DNA from: Arthrobacter sp. FW306-2-2C-D06B
Lineage (GTDB): Bacteria; Actinomycetota; Actinomycetes; Actinomycetales; Micrococcaceae
NCBI RefSeq assembly: GCF_021789175.1
Contig: NZ_CP084560.1
Span: forward strand, 2,852,001-2,916,000
DNA: 64,000 nucleotides
Direction of reading: 5' to 3'
Both the position numbers and the translations under genes were made by a program. The notes below the pieces were generated by a model, which saw only the letters and a list, made by a program, of their open reading frames with translations, had not been told where the DNA came from and did no database searches. Below, piece by piece: positions 7,886 through 15,836 of this stretch; the stretch's first letter is position 1, and each line of letters opens with the position of its first letter.

Positions 7886-9043
7886 ATGAACACCACCCTT
7901 CGCCGTGCTGGCGCCGCCGCCGGTGCCGCCGCCTTACTGCTGGCAGGACTGGCCGCCTGCTCATCCGGGACCACCAGCACCTCCATGTCCAGGGACGGCG
8001 CCACCGACTGGAAGATCGCCCCCTCCGCCGAGGCCGGAGGCGGCATGGAGGCCCTGATCGCCGCCGCCAAGAAGGAAGGCAAGCTCAACGCAATCGCTCT
8101 CCCGAACGACTGGGCCAACTACGGCGAGGTCATCTCCGCCTTCGAGAAGAAGTACGGCATCAAGGTGGAGGTGGAGAACCCGGACGCCTCCAGCGCAGAC
8201 GAACTCAACGCCGTGTCCTCCCGGAAGGGCCAGGACCGCTCTCCGGACGTCATCGACGTCGGGCATGACTTCGATGTCCAGGCCGCTAAGCAGGGCCTGC
8301 TCACCCCGTACCGGGTGGCTTCCTTCGGCAAGATCCAGGACTCCCAGAAAGATGCCGCAGGTCTCTGGTACAACGACATGGGGGGCTACGTCTCCATCGG
8401 CTGCGACGCAAGCCGGGTGGCCAAGTGCCCCACTAAGTTTTCCGAACTGACCGACCCGCAGTACAAGGGTAAGGTGGCCCTGACCGGCAATCCCGCCAAG
8501 TCGTCCTCGGCCTACAGCGCCGTGTTCGCGGCCGCACTCGCCAATGGCGGGTCCTTCGACGACGTCCAGCCCGGCCTCGACTTCTTCACCAAGCTGAAGC
8601 AGACCGGCAACTTCAACCCTGTCGAGGCCACTCCCGCCACCATGGAGAAGGGCGAGACGCCCATCGCCGTCGTTTGGGACTACCGGAACGCCGCCTACGC
8701 CGATGAGCTGAAGGCAAAGGGCATCGAGTGGAAGGTCGCCATCCCGGAGGACGGCGTGTTCTCCCTCTACTACTCCCAGGCCATCGTGAAATGGGCTCCG
8801 CACCCGGCCGCCGCCCGCCTCTGGCAGGAATTCCTCTACAGCACCGAGGGCCAGAACCTCTGGCTTAAGGGCTACGCCCGCCCGGTCCTCCTGCCAGCCA
8901 TGATCGCCGACGGCACCGTGGACAAGACCGCCCTGACGCGGCTGCCCAAGATCCCCCAGGACAAGGCCAGCTACCCCTCGGAGGAGCAGGGCAAGAAGGC
9001 CAAGTCCATCGTGTCCGATGGCTGGACGAAGGCCGTCTCCTAA
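7886..9043 (+). CDS. ABC transporter substrate-binding lipoprotein, 2-aminoethylphosphonate-type
   Basis: About 385 residues. A lipoprotein signal peptide has RR near residue 7, a hydrophobic core and lipobox LAAC, so the mature protein is probably anchored outside the membrane. The rest is a family 1 extracellular solute-binding protein of the Fe3+/spermidine/PhnS type, with TDPQYKGKVALTGNPAKSSS and VVWDYRNAAYADEL. ATG at 7886 is fixed by AGGAG five bases upstream. It is the first gene of a six-gene operon with two permeases, an ATPase and two hydrolases. The ligand is inferred from context to be an organophosphonate or phosphate diester; iron or polyamine cannot be excluded from this protein alone. 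Confidence 0.8.
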   Translation: MNTTLRRAGAAAGAAALLLAGLAACSSGTTSTSMSRDGATDWKIAPSAEAGGGMEALIAAAKKEGKLNAIALPNDWANYGEVISAFEKKYGIKVEVENPDASSADELNAVSSRKGQDRSPDVIDVGHDFDVQAAKQGLLTPYRVASFGKIQDSQKDAAGLWYNDMGGYVSIGCDASRVAKCPTKFSELTDPQYKGKVALTGNPAKSSSAYSAVFAAALANGGSFDDVQPGLDFFTKLKQTGNFNPVEATPATMEKGETPIAVVWDYRNAAYADELKAKGIEWKVAIPEDGVFSLYYSQAIVKWAPHPAAARLWQEFLYSTEGQNLWLKGYARPVLLPAMIADGTVDKTALTRLPKIPQDKASYPSEEQGKKAKSIVSDGWTKAVS

Positions 9044-9987
9044 TGACCTCCGCCGCACCCGACGTCGTCGCGCAGCGCGCCGTCGTCGTCGCCGATGCGG
9101 GTGCCCAGACCCTGCGCAGGGAGCCCCAAGCTCCCGGTCGCCGGGCTGCCCGCCCCTACGCCGGCTGGCTCGGGGTCATCCCGCTGCTTGCCTTCGCCGC
9201 GGTGGTGCTTGGTCTCCCCGTGGCCGCCATGGCCGCCGGGTCAATCACCACGACCGACGACGCCGGTGCCACTGAATTCACTGGGGCCAACTTTGCAGCG
9301 ACGTTCGACGGCCCCTATCTGGAAAGCCTCATGGGCAGCGTCCGCCTCTCCGCTCTCACCGCCTTCGTCGCCACGGTGGCCAGCCTTCCGCTCGCCCATG
9401 CGATCGTCCGCTCGCGTTTCCGCGGCCTGAGGGAAGCCGTACTGTCCGCCTCCGGCGTGATCGCCAACTTCGGCGGCGTACCCCTCGCCTTCGCCTTTGT
9501 CTCCACCCTTGGCAACGCCGGTGTCCTCACCGGGTTCTTCGGGCTCGCGGACAAGGGCTGGAGCCTTTACACCTTCTGGGGCATGGCCATCGTCTACTTG
9601 TACTTCCTGGTGCCCCTCATGGTGCTCACGCTGACCCCTGCATTGGACGGTCTCAAGCCTCAGTGGCGGGAAGCGGCGCAGAACAACCGAGCCACCGGCT
9701 TCCAGTACTGGCGACATGTGGGCTTCCCAATTCTGTTCCCCACCCTGCTCAGCGGCTTCGTCCTCCTGTTCGGCAGCGCTTTCAGCGCCTACGCCACAGC
9801 GGCCGCCATGGTGGGCAGTTCCATCCCGCTGGTGACCGTGAAGATCGCCTCCGCACTGACGGGCGATGTCCTGGTGGGGCAGGCCGGCATTGCCCTCGCT
9901 CTAGGAATGGACATGATCGTCGTGGCTGCCTTGGTGATGGGCATCCAGCTCCTGCTGCAGCGAAGGACCTCCCGATGGCTCTCCTGA
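9043..9987 (+). CDS. ABC transporter permease (first)
   Basis: A 314-residue inner-membrane permease of the PotB/PhnU type, with an N-terminal cytoplasmic tail, a periplasmic loop rich in Thr and Asp after helix 1, and about six membrane segments. The coupling-helix region is WREAAQNNRATGFQYWRHVGFP, given here as WREAAQNNRATG then FQYWRHVGFP. Its ATG shares one base with the stop of the binding-protein gene (TAATG). It should form the channel with the second permease, with which it overlaps by 13 bases. Confidence 0.85.
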   Translation: MTSAAPDVVAQRAVVVADAGAQTLRREPQAPGRRAARPYAGWLGVIPLLAFAAVVLGLPVAAMAAGSITTTDDAGATEFTGANFAATFDGPYLESLMGSVRLSALTAFVATVASLPLAHAIVRSRFRGLREAVLSASGVIANFGGVPLAFAFVSTLGNAGVLTGFFGLADKGWSLYTFWGMAIVYLYFLVPLMVLTLTPALDGLKPQWREAAQNNRATGFQYWRHVGFPILFPTLLSGFVLLFGSAFSAYATAAAMVGSSIPLVTVKIASALTGDVLVGQAGIALALGMDMIVVAALVMGIQLLLQRRTSRWLS

Positions 9988-10838
9988 CCGCCGCCCGCGG
10001 GCCCCGGGTCCGCCGCATCGCCCCCGAACCGCGGCTGGGGCGCACTATCGCCCTCGCCGCGGCGGGCGTCTACTTCCTGGTCCCCCTGCTCTGTGCCCTG
10101 GCCTTCACCGTTGGCCTCGGCGACCCCCGGCAGAAGCCGGGCCTGGACGCCTACACCGCCATCTTCACCGCGGACGGCCTAGCCCGGAGCCTAGGCCTGA
10201 CCCTGCTTCTGGCCGGCGCCACTATCATTCTGGTCTTCGGCCTCCTGCTTCCCGCTCTCCTGGCCGTGCGCCTGGCCGCGCCTCGCGCGAAAGCCCTGGT
10301 CGCCGTCGTCTGCATGCTCCCACTGGTGGTGCCCGCGGTGGCCCTGGGCGCCGGAATCACCACCGTGCTGCGCTGGGCCACCGACTGGCTCTACGACACC
10401 CCGGGCTTCCCGCTGCTCGCTGCCCTGCAGCAACCCGCTTTCCCGATCATCCTGGTACTCCCCTACACCCTCATGGCCCTCCCTCTGGCCTACACCACCC
10501 TGGAGGCAGGCCTGAACGCCATCCAGGTGAAGGTCCTGGTGGAAGCGGCACGGTCCTGCAGGGCGTCATGGTTCCGGACCCTGTTCCTGGTGATTCTGCC
10601 CAACCTCCGGGAGGCGCTGCTGAACACAGCCTTCCTGACCATCGCCATGGTGCTCGGCGAGTACGCCGTGTCCGCACTGCTCGGCTTCCAGCCCTTCGCC
10701 GTCTGGACCGTCGCCATCAGCGGATCCCACGCCCAGCTTTCCGTCGCCGTCTCCATGGTCGGCCTGATCGGAACCTGGCTCATCCTTCTCGCGGTCGCGA
10801 AACTCGGCCGTTCCAACGCCTCCAAGGAGACCCCATGA
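9975..10838 (+). CDS. ABC transporter permease (second)
   Basis: A 287-residue permease of the PotC/PhnV type with six hydrophobic segments. The coupling motif is KVLVEAARSCRASWFRT. ATG at 9975 overlaps the preceding permease by 13 bases, and the stop overlaps the ATPase start in ATGA. Two non-identical permease subunits with one ATPase is the usual layout of the spermidine, iron and 2-aminoethylphosphonate importers of this family. Confidence 0.85.
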   Translation: MALLTAARGPRVRRIAPEPRLGRTIALAAAGVYFLVPLLCALAFTVGLGDPRQKPGLDAYTAIFTADGLARSLGLTLLLAGATIILVFGLLLPALLAVRLAAPRAKALVAVVCMLPLVVPAVALGAGITTVLRWATDWLYDTPGFPLLAALQQPAFPIILVLPYTLMALPLAYTTLEAGLNAIQVKVLVEAARSCRASWFRTLFLVILPNLREALLNTAFLTIAMVLGEYAVSALLGFQPFAVWTVAISGSHAQLSVAVSMVGLIGTWLILLAVAKLGRSNASKETP

Positions 10839-11950
10839 CCGTGTCCGCCCTTGATCCGCGCCCAGCCGCCACTGGAACCGCCGGCGCCACCCTGGAATTC
10901 CGCGGACTGCGCCGCTCCTTCGGCGCCACCACGGCCCTGGACGGGCTGGACCTGACACTGAACCCCGGTGAGATGCTGGCCCTGCTGGGCCCCTCCGGCT
11001 GTGGCAAGACCACCGCTCTGCGCATGGTGGCCGGCTTCGAGACCCCGGATTCCGGGGAAGTCCTGGTGGACGGCGTAGACGTGACCGGCACACCGTCGCA
11101 CCGCCGCGACATCGGCATGGTGTTCCAGTCCTACAGCCTCTTCCCGCATCTCAGCGCCGCTGACAACGTGGCGTTCGGGATGCGCATGCAGGGAAGCCCG
11201 AGGGCCAAGCGCCGCGCGCGCGCCCAGGAACTCCTGCAACTGGTGGGCCTGCCCAGCCAGGGCGGCCGTTACCCCGGCCAGCTCTCCGGAGGCCAGCAGC
11301 AGCGCGTGGCCCTCGCTCGGGCACTGGCCCTGGAACCGCGGGTACTCCTCTTGGACGAGCCACTGTCCGCCCTGGACGCCAAGGTCCGCCAGTCCCTGCG
11401 TGAGGAGATTCGCCGCCTCCAGCTGGAACTGGGCATCACCGCCCTCTTCGTCACCCACGACCAGGAGGAAGCCCTATCCATAGCGGACCGCGTTGCGGTC
11501 ATGCGGGCCGGGCGCCTGGAACAGTGCGCCACACCGGCGGAGCTGTACAACTCCCCCGCTACCCCCTTCGTCGCAGGATTCGTGGGCACGATGAACCGGC
11601 TCCCGGGCCGGCTCAGCGGTGACGGCGCCCTAGTGGACGTCCTCGGCCTCAGGCGCCCCATCCAGGGGAGCCTGCCCGGCCGGGACGGTACAGCCGACGT
11701 CGAAGTCCTGATCCGTCCCGAAGCCCTCACCGTCAGCGCGGACCCGGACGGCCCGGCGCAGCTGGTGGCGGCATCATTCCTCGGCGCGACAACGCGGCTC
11801 ACCATCCGACTGCACGGCGGCCGCGACGTGGTCGCGGACGTCCCCACAACCCACGCATCCACCCTCCCCACCGGGGCGCGCATCCGGCTCGGCCTGCCAG
11901 AACGCCCCGTCCTGATCGACCAGGCCCGGAACGAGGAAACCACCGCATGA
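10835..11950 (+). CDS. ABC transporter ATP-binding protein (PotA/CysA/PhnT type)
   Basis: A 371-residue ATPase. Walker A is GPSGCGKT at about residues 50-57, the signature is LSGGQQQRVALARAL, Walker B is LLLDEPLSALD and the switch His is in FVTHDQEEALS. The C-terminal third is a TOBE regulatory domain (VEVLIRPEAL, ASFLGATTRLTIRL). ATG at 10835 follows AAGGAGA and overlaps the preceding permease stop as ATGA. It powers the importer encoded by the three genes before it. Confidence 0.9.
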   Translation: MTVSALDPRPAATGTAGATLEFRGLRRSFGATTALDGLDLTLNPGEMLALLGPSGCGKTTALRMVAGFETPDSGEVLVDGVDVTGTPSHRRDIGMVFQSYSLFPHLSAADNVAFGMRMQGSPRAKRRARAQELLQLVGLPSQGGRYPGQLSGGQQQRVALARALALEPRVLLLDEPLSALDAKVRQSLREEIRRLQLELGITALFVTHDQEEALSIADRVAVMRAGRLEQCATPAELYNSPATPFVAGFVGTMNRLPGRLSGDGALVDVLGLRRPIQGSLPGRDGTADVEVLIRPEALTVSADPDGPAQLVAASFLGATTRLTIRLHGGRDVVADVPTTHASTLPTGARIRLGLPERPVLIDQARNEETTA

Positions 11951-12609
11951 TGCCCGCAGCCGTACTCTTCGACATGGACGGGACCCTCGTGGACACCGAA
12001 CGCCTCTGGTGGGACACTGTGGCGGAGGTGGCGTCCGGACTAGGCCGCACGCTGGGACTCGAAGACGGGCCCGACGTCCTGGGCCGCCCGTCCGGGCACA
12101 CAGCCACCCACCTCCTGGCCACCATGCCCTCCGCGGGCGCCCCGAGCGCGGAGGAGCTCTCTGTCCGGCTCGATGAGGCCTTCACCGAGCTGGTGGCACA
12201 GGAGATGGTAGCCCGTCCCGGGGCCATGGACCTCCTCCGGCTCCTAGCCGAGGAGCGGATCCCCGCGGCCATCGTCTCCGCCTCGCCGCGCCGCGTCGTG
12301 GAACTGGTCCGGGATCGGTTGGGCCGTGAACTGTTCACGCTGGTGGTGGCCGTCGAGGATACTTCCGCGTCCAAGCCGGCCCCTGACCCCTATCTGGAAG
12401 CGGCCCGGCGGCTGGGAGCCGAGCCCGCCGACTGTGTGGTGGTAGAGGACTCCCCCGTCGGCGTCGCCGCGGCGGAAGCGGCGGGGTGCCCCGTCGTCGT
12501 CGTGCCCTCCACCGTCCCGATAGACGCGGCTCCAGGCCGCACGCTCCTCGGCTCACTCGCAGACGTCACGCTCGCCGTCCTGGCGGAAGCCCGGGAGGGA
12601 GCCCGATGA
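11947..12609 (+). CDS. HAD superfamily phosphatase (beta-phosphoglucomutase/Gph-like)
   Basis: A 220-residue cytoplasmic HAD hydrolase. Motif I is DMDGTLVDT at 9-17 (nucleophile Asp9), motif II is IVSASP, the motif III Lys is in SKPAPDPY, and motif IV is VVEDSPVGVAAA. The alpha-helical cap lies between motifs I and II. Motif I is not the AGT form of phosphonoacetaldehyde hydrolase (PhnX), and no Schiff-base lysine is recognisable in the cap, so it is more likely a phosphate monoesterase. Its ATGA start overlaps the ATPase stop and its own stop overlaps the next start. It may remove phosphate from a product of the last enzyme of the operon. Confidence 0.82.
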   Translation: MMPAAVLFDMDGTLVDTERLWWDTVAEVASGLGRTLGLEDGPDVLGRPSGHTATHLLATMPSAGAPSAEELSVRLDEAFTELVAQEMVARPGAMDLLRLLAEERIPAAIVSASPRRVVELVRDRLGRELFTLVVAVEDTSASKPAPDPYLEAARRLGAEPADCVVVEDSPVGVAAAEAAGCPVVVVPSTVPIDAAPGRTLLGSLADVTLAVLAEAREGAR

Positions 12610-13436
12610 GCCCCGCCGCCCGGCCCCGCATCATCCTGCTGGGCATCGACGGGCTCCGCTGGGACCTGGCCTCGGAATCGCCCTCCGCCTCCACCCTGAG
12701 GTCCCTGGCCGCTGAAGGCGACCACCGGGACATGACCATGGACGTCCCCACGCTGTCCGGCCCGGGCTGGTCCTCCCTCCTGACCGGGACTGATCACGCA
12801 CAGCACGGCGTCCGGGACAACACCTTCGTGGGGCACCGCCTCTTCGGCCACCCCGACTTGCTGTCCCGGGCCTTCTACCAGGACACCTCCACCCGGACGT
12901 TCGCCGCGGCGGGCTGGCCACCGCTGGTCTCCCCGGAAGGGCTGGGTCCCGTCATCCATCAACGGCTGGAGCAGCAGAAGGCCGGGCTGCACACGGTGGT
13001 CTCACGCGACGGCGAGACGCACGGCTTCATCCGGATCGATGCCGAGATCGCCGACTTCACCCTCGCCGCACTGAACTCCCGCAAAGTGCCGGACGTCGCC
13101 TTCGTGTACTTCTGCGATGTGGACGACGCCGGGCACGTCTATGGCGCTCTCAGCCCGCAGTACCAGGAGGCGCTGGCCCGGGTGGACGGTCACGTGGCCC
13201 GCATTTGGAACGCAGTCGGGAACCGCGCGGCCGATCATGGCGAAGAATGGCTGCTCGTGGTGGTCGCGGATCACGGACACGTGGACGCCGGCGGACACGG
13301 CGGGGACTCCCCGGAGGAACGGGCATCGTTCATCCTCCGCTGGGCGAGCGGCGGGGACCTCAGCCCCTGGCCCGCAGTCGTGGCACCGCATCAACTGGCC
13401 GGCCTGCTGCTCGCCGAGAGGGCTGCGGACCGCTGA
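12606..13436 (+). CDS. Cytoplasmic alkaline-phosphatase superfamily hydrolase (NPP / phosphonoacetate hydrolase type)
   Basis: A 276-residue protein with no signal peptide. The metal ligands and nucleophile of the superfamily are visible: LLGIDGLRWD (Asp15), DVPTLSGPGW with Thr49 or Ser51 as nucleophile (Ser51 aligns with the Thr of PTxTxPN in NPP enzymes), DVDDAGHVYG, and ADHGHVDAGGHGG. Relatives split phosphodiesters (nucleotide pyrophosphatase/phosphodiesterase) or C-P bonds (phosphonoacetate hydrolase). Being cytoplasmic and last in a transporter operon, it probably hydrolyses the imported compound, with the HAD enzyme acting before or after it. The real substrate is unknown. Confidence 0.75.
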   Translation: MSPAARPRIILLGIDGLRWDLASESPSASTLRSLAAEGDHRDMTMDVPTLSGPGWSSLLTGTDHAQHGVRDNTFVGHRLFGHPDLLSRAFYQDTSTRTFAAAGWPPLVSPEGLGPVIHQRLEQQKAGLHTVVSRDGETHGFIRIDAEIADFTLAALNSRKVPDVAFVYFCDVDDAGHVYGALSPQYQEALARVDGHVARIWNAVGNRAADHGEEWLLVVVADHGHVDAGGHGGDSPEERASFILRWASGGDLSPWPAVVAPHQLAGLLLAERAADR

Positions 13437-13775
13437 TCGACCGTAACGAAGAGAGCCCTGGCCTTCAGACCGGATCGCAATCACGCGGCTGCGCCCGGGC
13501 GGTTGGGCTCAAGCCGCGTCGAGGGCTTCCTCATAGGTCGCGGCCGCCTCGGTGACATGGCTGAAGGTGCCGTCCGGAGCTTCGATGGTAAAGGGAAACT
13601 TCCTCCCGGACACTCTATTGCGGACGGGACGGAGATCCCGCGGGCTGGGAGGTCGCCCGTTGTAATCGACGCCCCGAATACGCCGCCCTTTTCGTCCCGG
13701 CGGGTCGACCCGGTGGGTTCGTTGCAAAGGTTGCGGTGCGTTTGCGGTACGGATGGACCGCCTGATCAAAAGAAA
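13437..13775. other. Gene-poor stretch between the hydrolase operon and tRNA-Val
   Basis: About 340 bases with no well-supported gene. The one candidate is a leftward frame at 13509-13769 (TTG start, 86 codons, no clear ribosome-binding site). Its last 30 residues (KFPFTIEAPDGTF, then HVTEAAATYEEALDAA) look protein-like, while its first half is Arg/Pro-rich and does not. It could be a small unknown protein or the decayed end of a longer gene. It lies at the 3' side of the tRNA gene, where integrating elements leave remnants. Confidence 0.4.
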
Positions 13776-13817
13776 AGAGTCCCTGAGCTGCGTTTCCGCA
13801 GCTCAGGGACTCTTTTT
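13776..13817 (-). terminator. Terminator downstream of tRNA-Val
   Basis: A perfect 17-bp stem (AGAGTCCCTGAGCTGCG and its complement) with a TTTC loop. It is flanked by T-rich sequence on both strands, so it can act in both directions. It lies 10 bases beyond the 3' end of the leftward tRNA gene. Confidence 0.85.
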
Positions 13818-13822
13818 GCTTG

Positions 13823-13895
13823 TGGGTCCTACCGGGATCGAACCGATGACATCCACGGTGTAAACGTGGCGCTCTACCAGCTGAGCTAAAGACCC
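13823..13895 (-). tRNA. tRNA-Val (anticodon UAC)
   Basis: The minus strand folds as a 73-base tRNA. The acceptor GGGTCTT pairs with AGGACCC, the D arm contains TAGCTCAGCTGGTAGAGC, and the anticodon stem CCACG/CGTGG closes on loop TTTACAC with anticodon TAC. The T arm contains GGTTCGATCC, and the discriminator is A. CCA is not encoded. It reads GUA valine codons and is followed by its own terminator. Confidence 0.96.
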
Positions 13896-13951
13896 AAACA
13901 CTGATTTCGGCGCCCTCAGCGCTTCAACCAACGAACATGTACTCTACCGGA

Positions 13952-14908
13952 TCATTCGCCTGGAACACCAATCGACTGACCTGGAGGCGGCAAATCGGGA
14001 AGCTCGGCGGCAAGCCAGGCCAGCGCGCCGCTGACTCCGGCTTCCACTTTGAGGTTCGCGAACCCGTCGCCGCGGGTCAGCCCGCGGTTGATGATCACTA
14101 CCGGTTTGCCGAGTTTGGCTGCGTGCCGCACGAACCTCAGCCCGCTCATTACCGTCAGCGAAGAACCTGCCACTAGCAACGCGCCGGCTTCGTCCACCAT
14201 GGAATAGGCGCGCTGCACCCGGTCCCTGGGCACGTTTTCTCCGAAGTACACGAAGTCGGGCTTGAGCGTTCCCCCGCACACGGGACAAACAGCGACGACG
14301 AACGATCGGATGAGCTCGGGATCCTCCACCGAGGCGTCGGCGTCAGGCGCCATTTCCACGACGCCGGAAGCCTGCGCGGCTTCGAGGAAGCCGGGATTGA
14401 TTTCCTCAAGAATCGACGCCACGAGCCGCCGGGTGAAGACGTGTCCCTGGTCAAGGCAGATCACGCGATCGTAGCGGCCGTGCAGGTCCACCACATTGAT
14501 GCTGCCCGCGTCCTCGTGCAGACGGTCGACGTTCTGCGTAATGAGCCCCGTGATCAGCCCGCGCCGCTCGAGGAGTGCGACGGCGGCGTGCCCGGTGTTG
14601 GGGTCCGCATGCCGGAGGTGCGACCATCCAAGGTGGTTCCTCGCCCAGTACCGGCGCCGGTTCGCGGGGCTGCCGATGAACTCCTGGAAGGTCATCGGAT
14701 TCCGCGGCGCAGCCCCCGGGCCCCGGTAGTCAGGGATCCCGGAATCAGTGCTGAGGCCGGCTCCCGTCAAGACAGCAAACCTCTTGCCGCCGAGAATCCC
14801 TGCGGCCTGGCGGAGAAGGTCAAGCTCGTCTGGATCCAACTCAGCCGTGGGGGCCGGCGGAAGTATGGCGAAACCAGTCATTCCGACGCCGGGCCGCTGG
14901 GCGCTCAT
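13952..14908 (-). CDS. Sir2 family NAD-dependent protein deacylase
   Basis: A 318-residue sirtuin resembling the SIRT4-like class II enzymes. GAGLSTDSGIPDYRGP near residue 48 and TQNVDRLHEDAG bind NAD. The catalytic His is in DLHGRYDRV, and KPDFVYFGENV and GSSLTVMSG complete the nucleotide fold. The zinc module is unusual: the second pair CPVC is intact near residue 208, but the first pair, normally CLDC, reads CLDQ near residue 150. It removes acyl groups from lysines; targets are unknown. It starts five bases after the peroxiredoxin stop, suggesting co-transcription. ATG at 14881 is an alternative start. Confidence 0.85.
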   Translation of the reverse strand: MSAQRPGVGMTGFAILPPAPTAELDPDELDLLRQAAGILGGKRFAVLTGAGLSTDSGIPDYRGPGAAPRNPMTFQEFIGSPANRRRYWARNHLGWSHLRHADPNTGHAAVALLERRGLITGLITQNVDRLHEDAGSINVVDLHGRYDRVICLDQGHVFTRRLVASILEEINPGFLEAAQASGVVEMAPDADASVEDPELIRSFVVAVCPVCGGTLKPDFVYFGENVPRDRVQRAYSMVDEAGALLVAGSSLTVMSGLRFVRHAAKLGKPVVIINRGLTRGDGFANLKVEAGVSGALAWLAAELPDLPPPGQSIGVPGE

Positions 14909-14913
14909 CGCCG

Positions 14914-15417
14914 TTAGGCCTGGCCAAGTGCGGACAGTGCCTCGCGGTATTCCGCCAGGTCGCGTGCCTGGCCGCGCGGATTGACGACGACATAGCGGAT
15001 GATGCCCGTGGCATCGATGATGAAAGTGCCCCTCAAGGACATGCCGGTAGCCGGATCAAACACGCCATACTTCTCGGCAACTTCCCCGTGCGGCCAGAAG
15101 TCGGCCAAGAGATCGAACTCGTAGCCTTCCTTTTCCGCATAAGCCCGCAAAGCGAACTTGCTGTCCACCGACACCCCGAGGACTGTGGCATTGGCATGTT
15201 CGAAAATACCCAGGTTGTCGCGGATCTCGCACAGCTCCCCGGTGCAGATTCCAGAGAAGGCGAACGGATAGAAGACCACCACCACGTTGCGGCCGCGAAG
15301 ATCGGACAGGCGAACCGGCTCCCCGAACTGGTTCACAAGCTCAAAATCCGGGGCTTCCTGGCCCACAACGGGAACTCCCGGACGCAGTCCGGGAGGGGTC
15401 AACCTCGTGTGTGTCAC
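14914..15417 (-). CDS. Peroxiredoxin, AhpE/AhpC-TSA family
   Basis: About 167 residues. The thioredoxin-fold peroxiredoxin core has APDFELVNQFGEPVRLSDLRG, here APDFELVNQFGE and VRLSDLRG, then FYPFAFSGICTGEL, in which the Cys in the ICTGEL context is the peroxidatic cysteine, and RGTFIIDATGIIRY. There is one further Cys (GELCEI) but no C-terminal resolving Cys, consistent with one-Cys AhpE-type enzymes that reduce hydroperoxides with mycothiol or thioredoxin partners. GTG at 15417 overlaps the stop of the DUF3052 gene as GTGA, which decides the start; upstream residues in frame belong to that gene. Confidence 0.88.
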   Translation of the reverse strand: MTHTRLTPPGLRPGVPVVGQEAPDFELVNQFGEPVRLSDLRGRNVVVVFYPFAFSGICTGELCEIRDNLGIFEHANATVLGVSVDSKFALRAYAEKEGYEFDLLADFWPHGEVAEKYGVFDPATGMSLRGTFIIDATGIIRYVVVNPRGQARDLAEYREALSALGQA

Positions 15418-15836
15418 TTGTTCTTCTTGCGCGCTACAAGCCGCGTGGCGCTCCAGTCCTTGGAGACGCCTGCGGAAGTAGTGCAATGCAGGCCAGCGGT
15501 GGGAGCGGCGTCCTGGATATCCGACGGCGAGACGTAGTTGTCGCGACCCGACTTGGGGGTCAGCACCCAGACCACGCCGCCTTCACCCAAGGTGGTGAGT
15601 GAATCAACTAGTGCGTCGACCAGGTCTCCATCACCATCGCGCCACCAGAAAATGACCGCATCCACTACCTCGTGATCGTCTTCGTCAAGCAGCTCGGAAC
15701 CCGTGAGTTCCTCAATGTCATCACGCAAATCGAAATCGACATCATCGTCGTAACCGAGTTCCTGAATTAGATCCCCATCTTTGAAACCCAATCTTTCCGC
15801 CACATTTACCGATGTGGCGGCGTCGGCCTCGCTCAC
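15414..15836 (-). CDS. DUF3052 family protein
   Basis: About 140 residues, acidic. The N-terminal SVNVAERLGFKDGDLIQELG and the DDDVDFDLRDDIEE stretch are typical of this actinobacterial family of unknown biochemical role. GTG at 15836 is chosen because GGAGGAAAC lies directly upstream at good spacing. It is translationally coupled to the peroxiredoxin gene through a GTGA overlap, and this pairing next to aceE suggests, without proof, a link to redox or central metabolism. No membrane segment or signal peptide is visible. Confidence 0.85.
   Translation of the reverse strand: MSEADAATSVNVAERLGFKDGDLIQELGYDDDVDFDLRDDIEELTGSELLDEDDHEVVDAVIFWWRDGDGDLVDALVDSLTTLGEGGVVWVLTPKSGRDNYVSPSDIQDAAPTAGLHCTTSAGVSKDWSATRLVARKKNK

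Noticed and set aside
11947..12609. Assignment of the HAD protein as phosphonoacetaldehyde hydrolase (PhnX)
   Set aside because: Motif I is DMDGT rather than the AGT form, and the cap shows no Schiff-base lysine motif. A generic phosphatase fits better.
13509..13769. 86-codon leftward frame next to tRNA-Val as a firm gene
   Set aside because: It has a TTG start without ribosome-binding site and an Arg/Pro-rich first half. Only its last 30 residues look coding, so it is described as an uncertain remnant rather than a gene.
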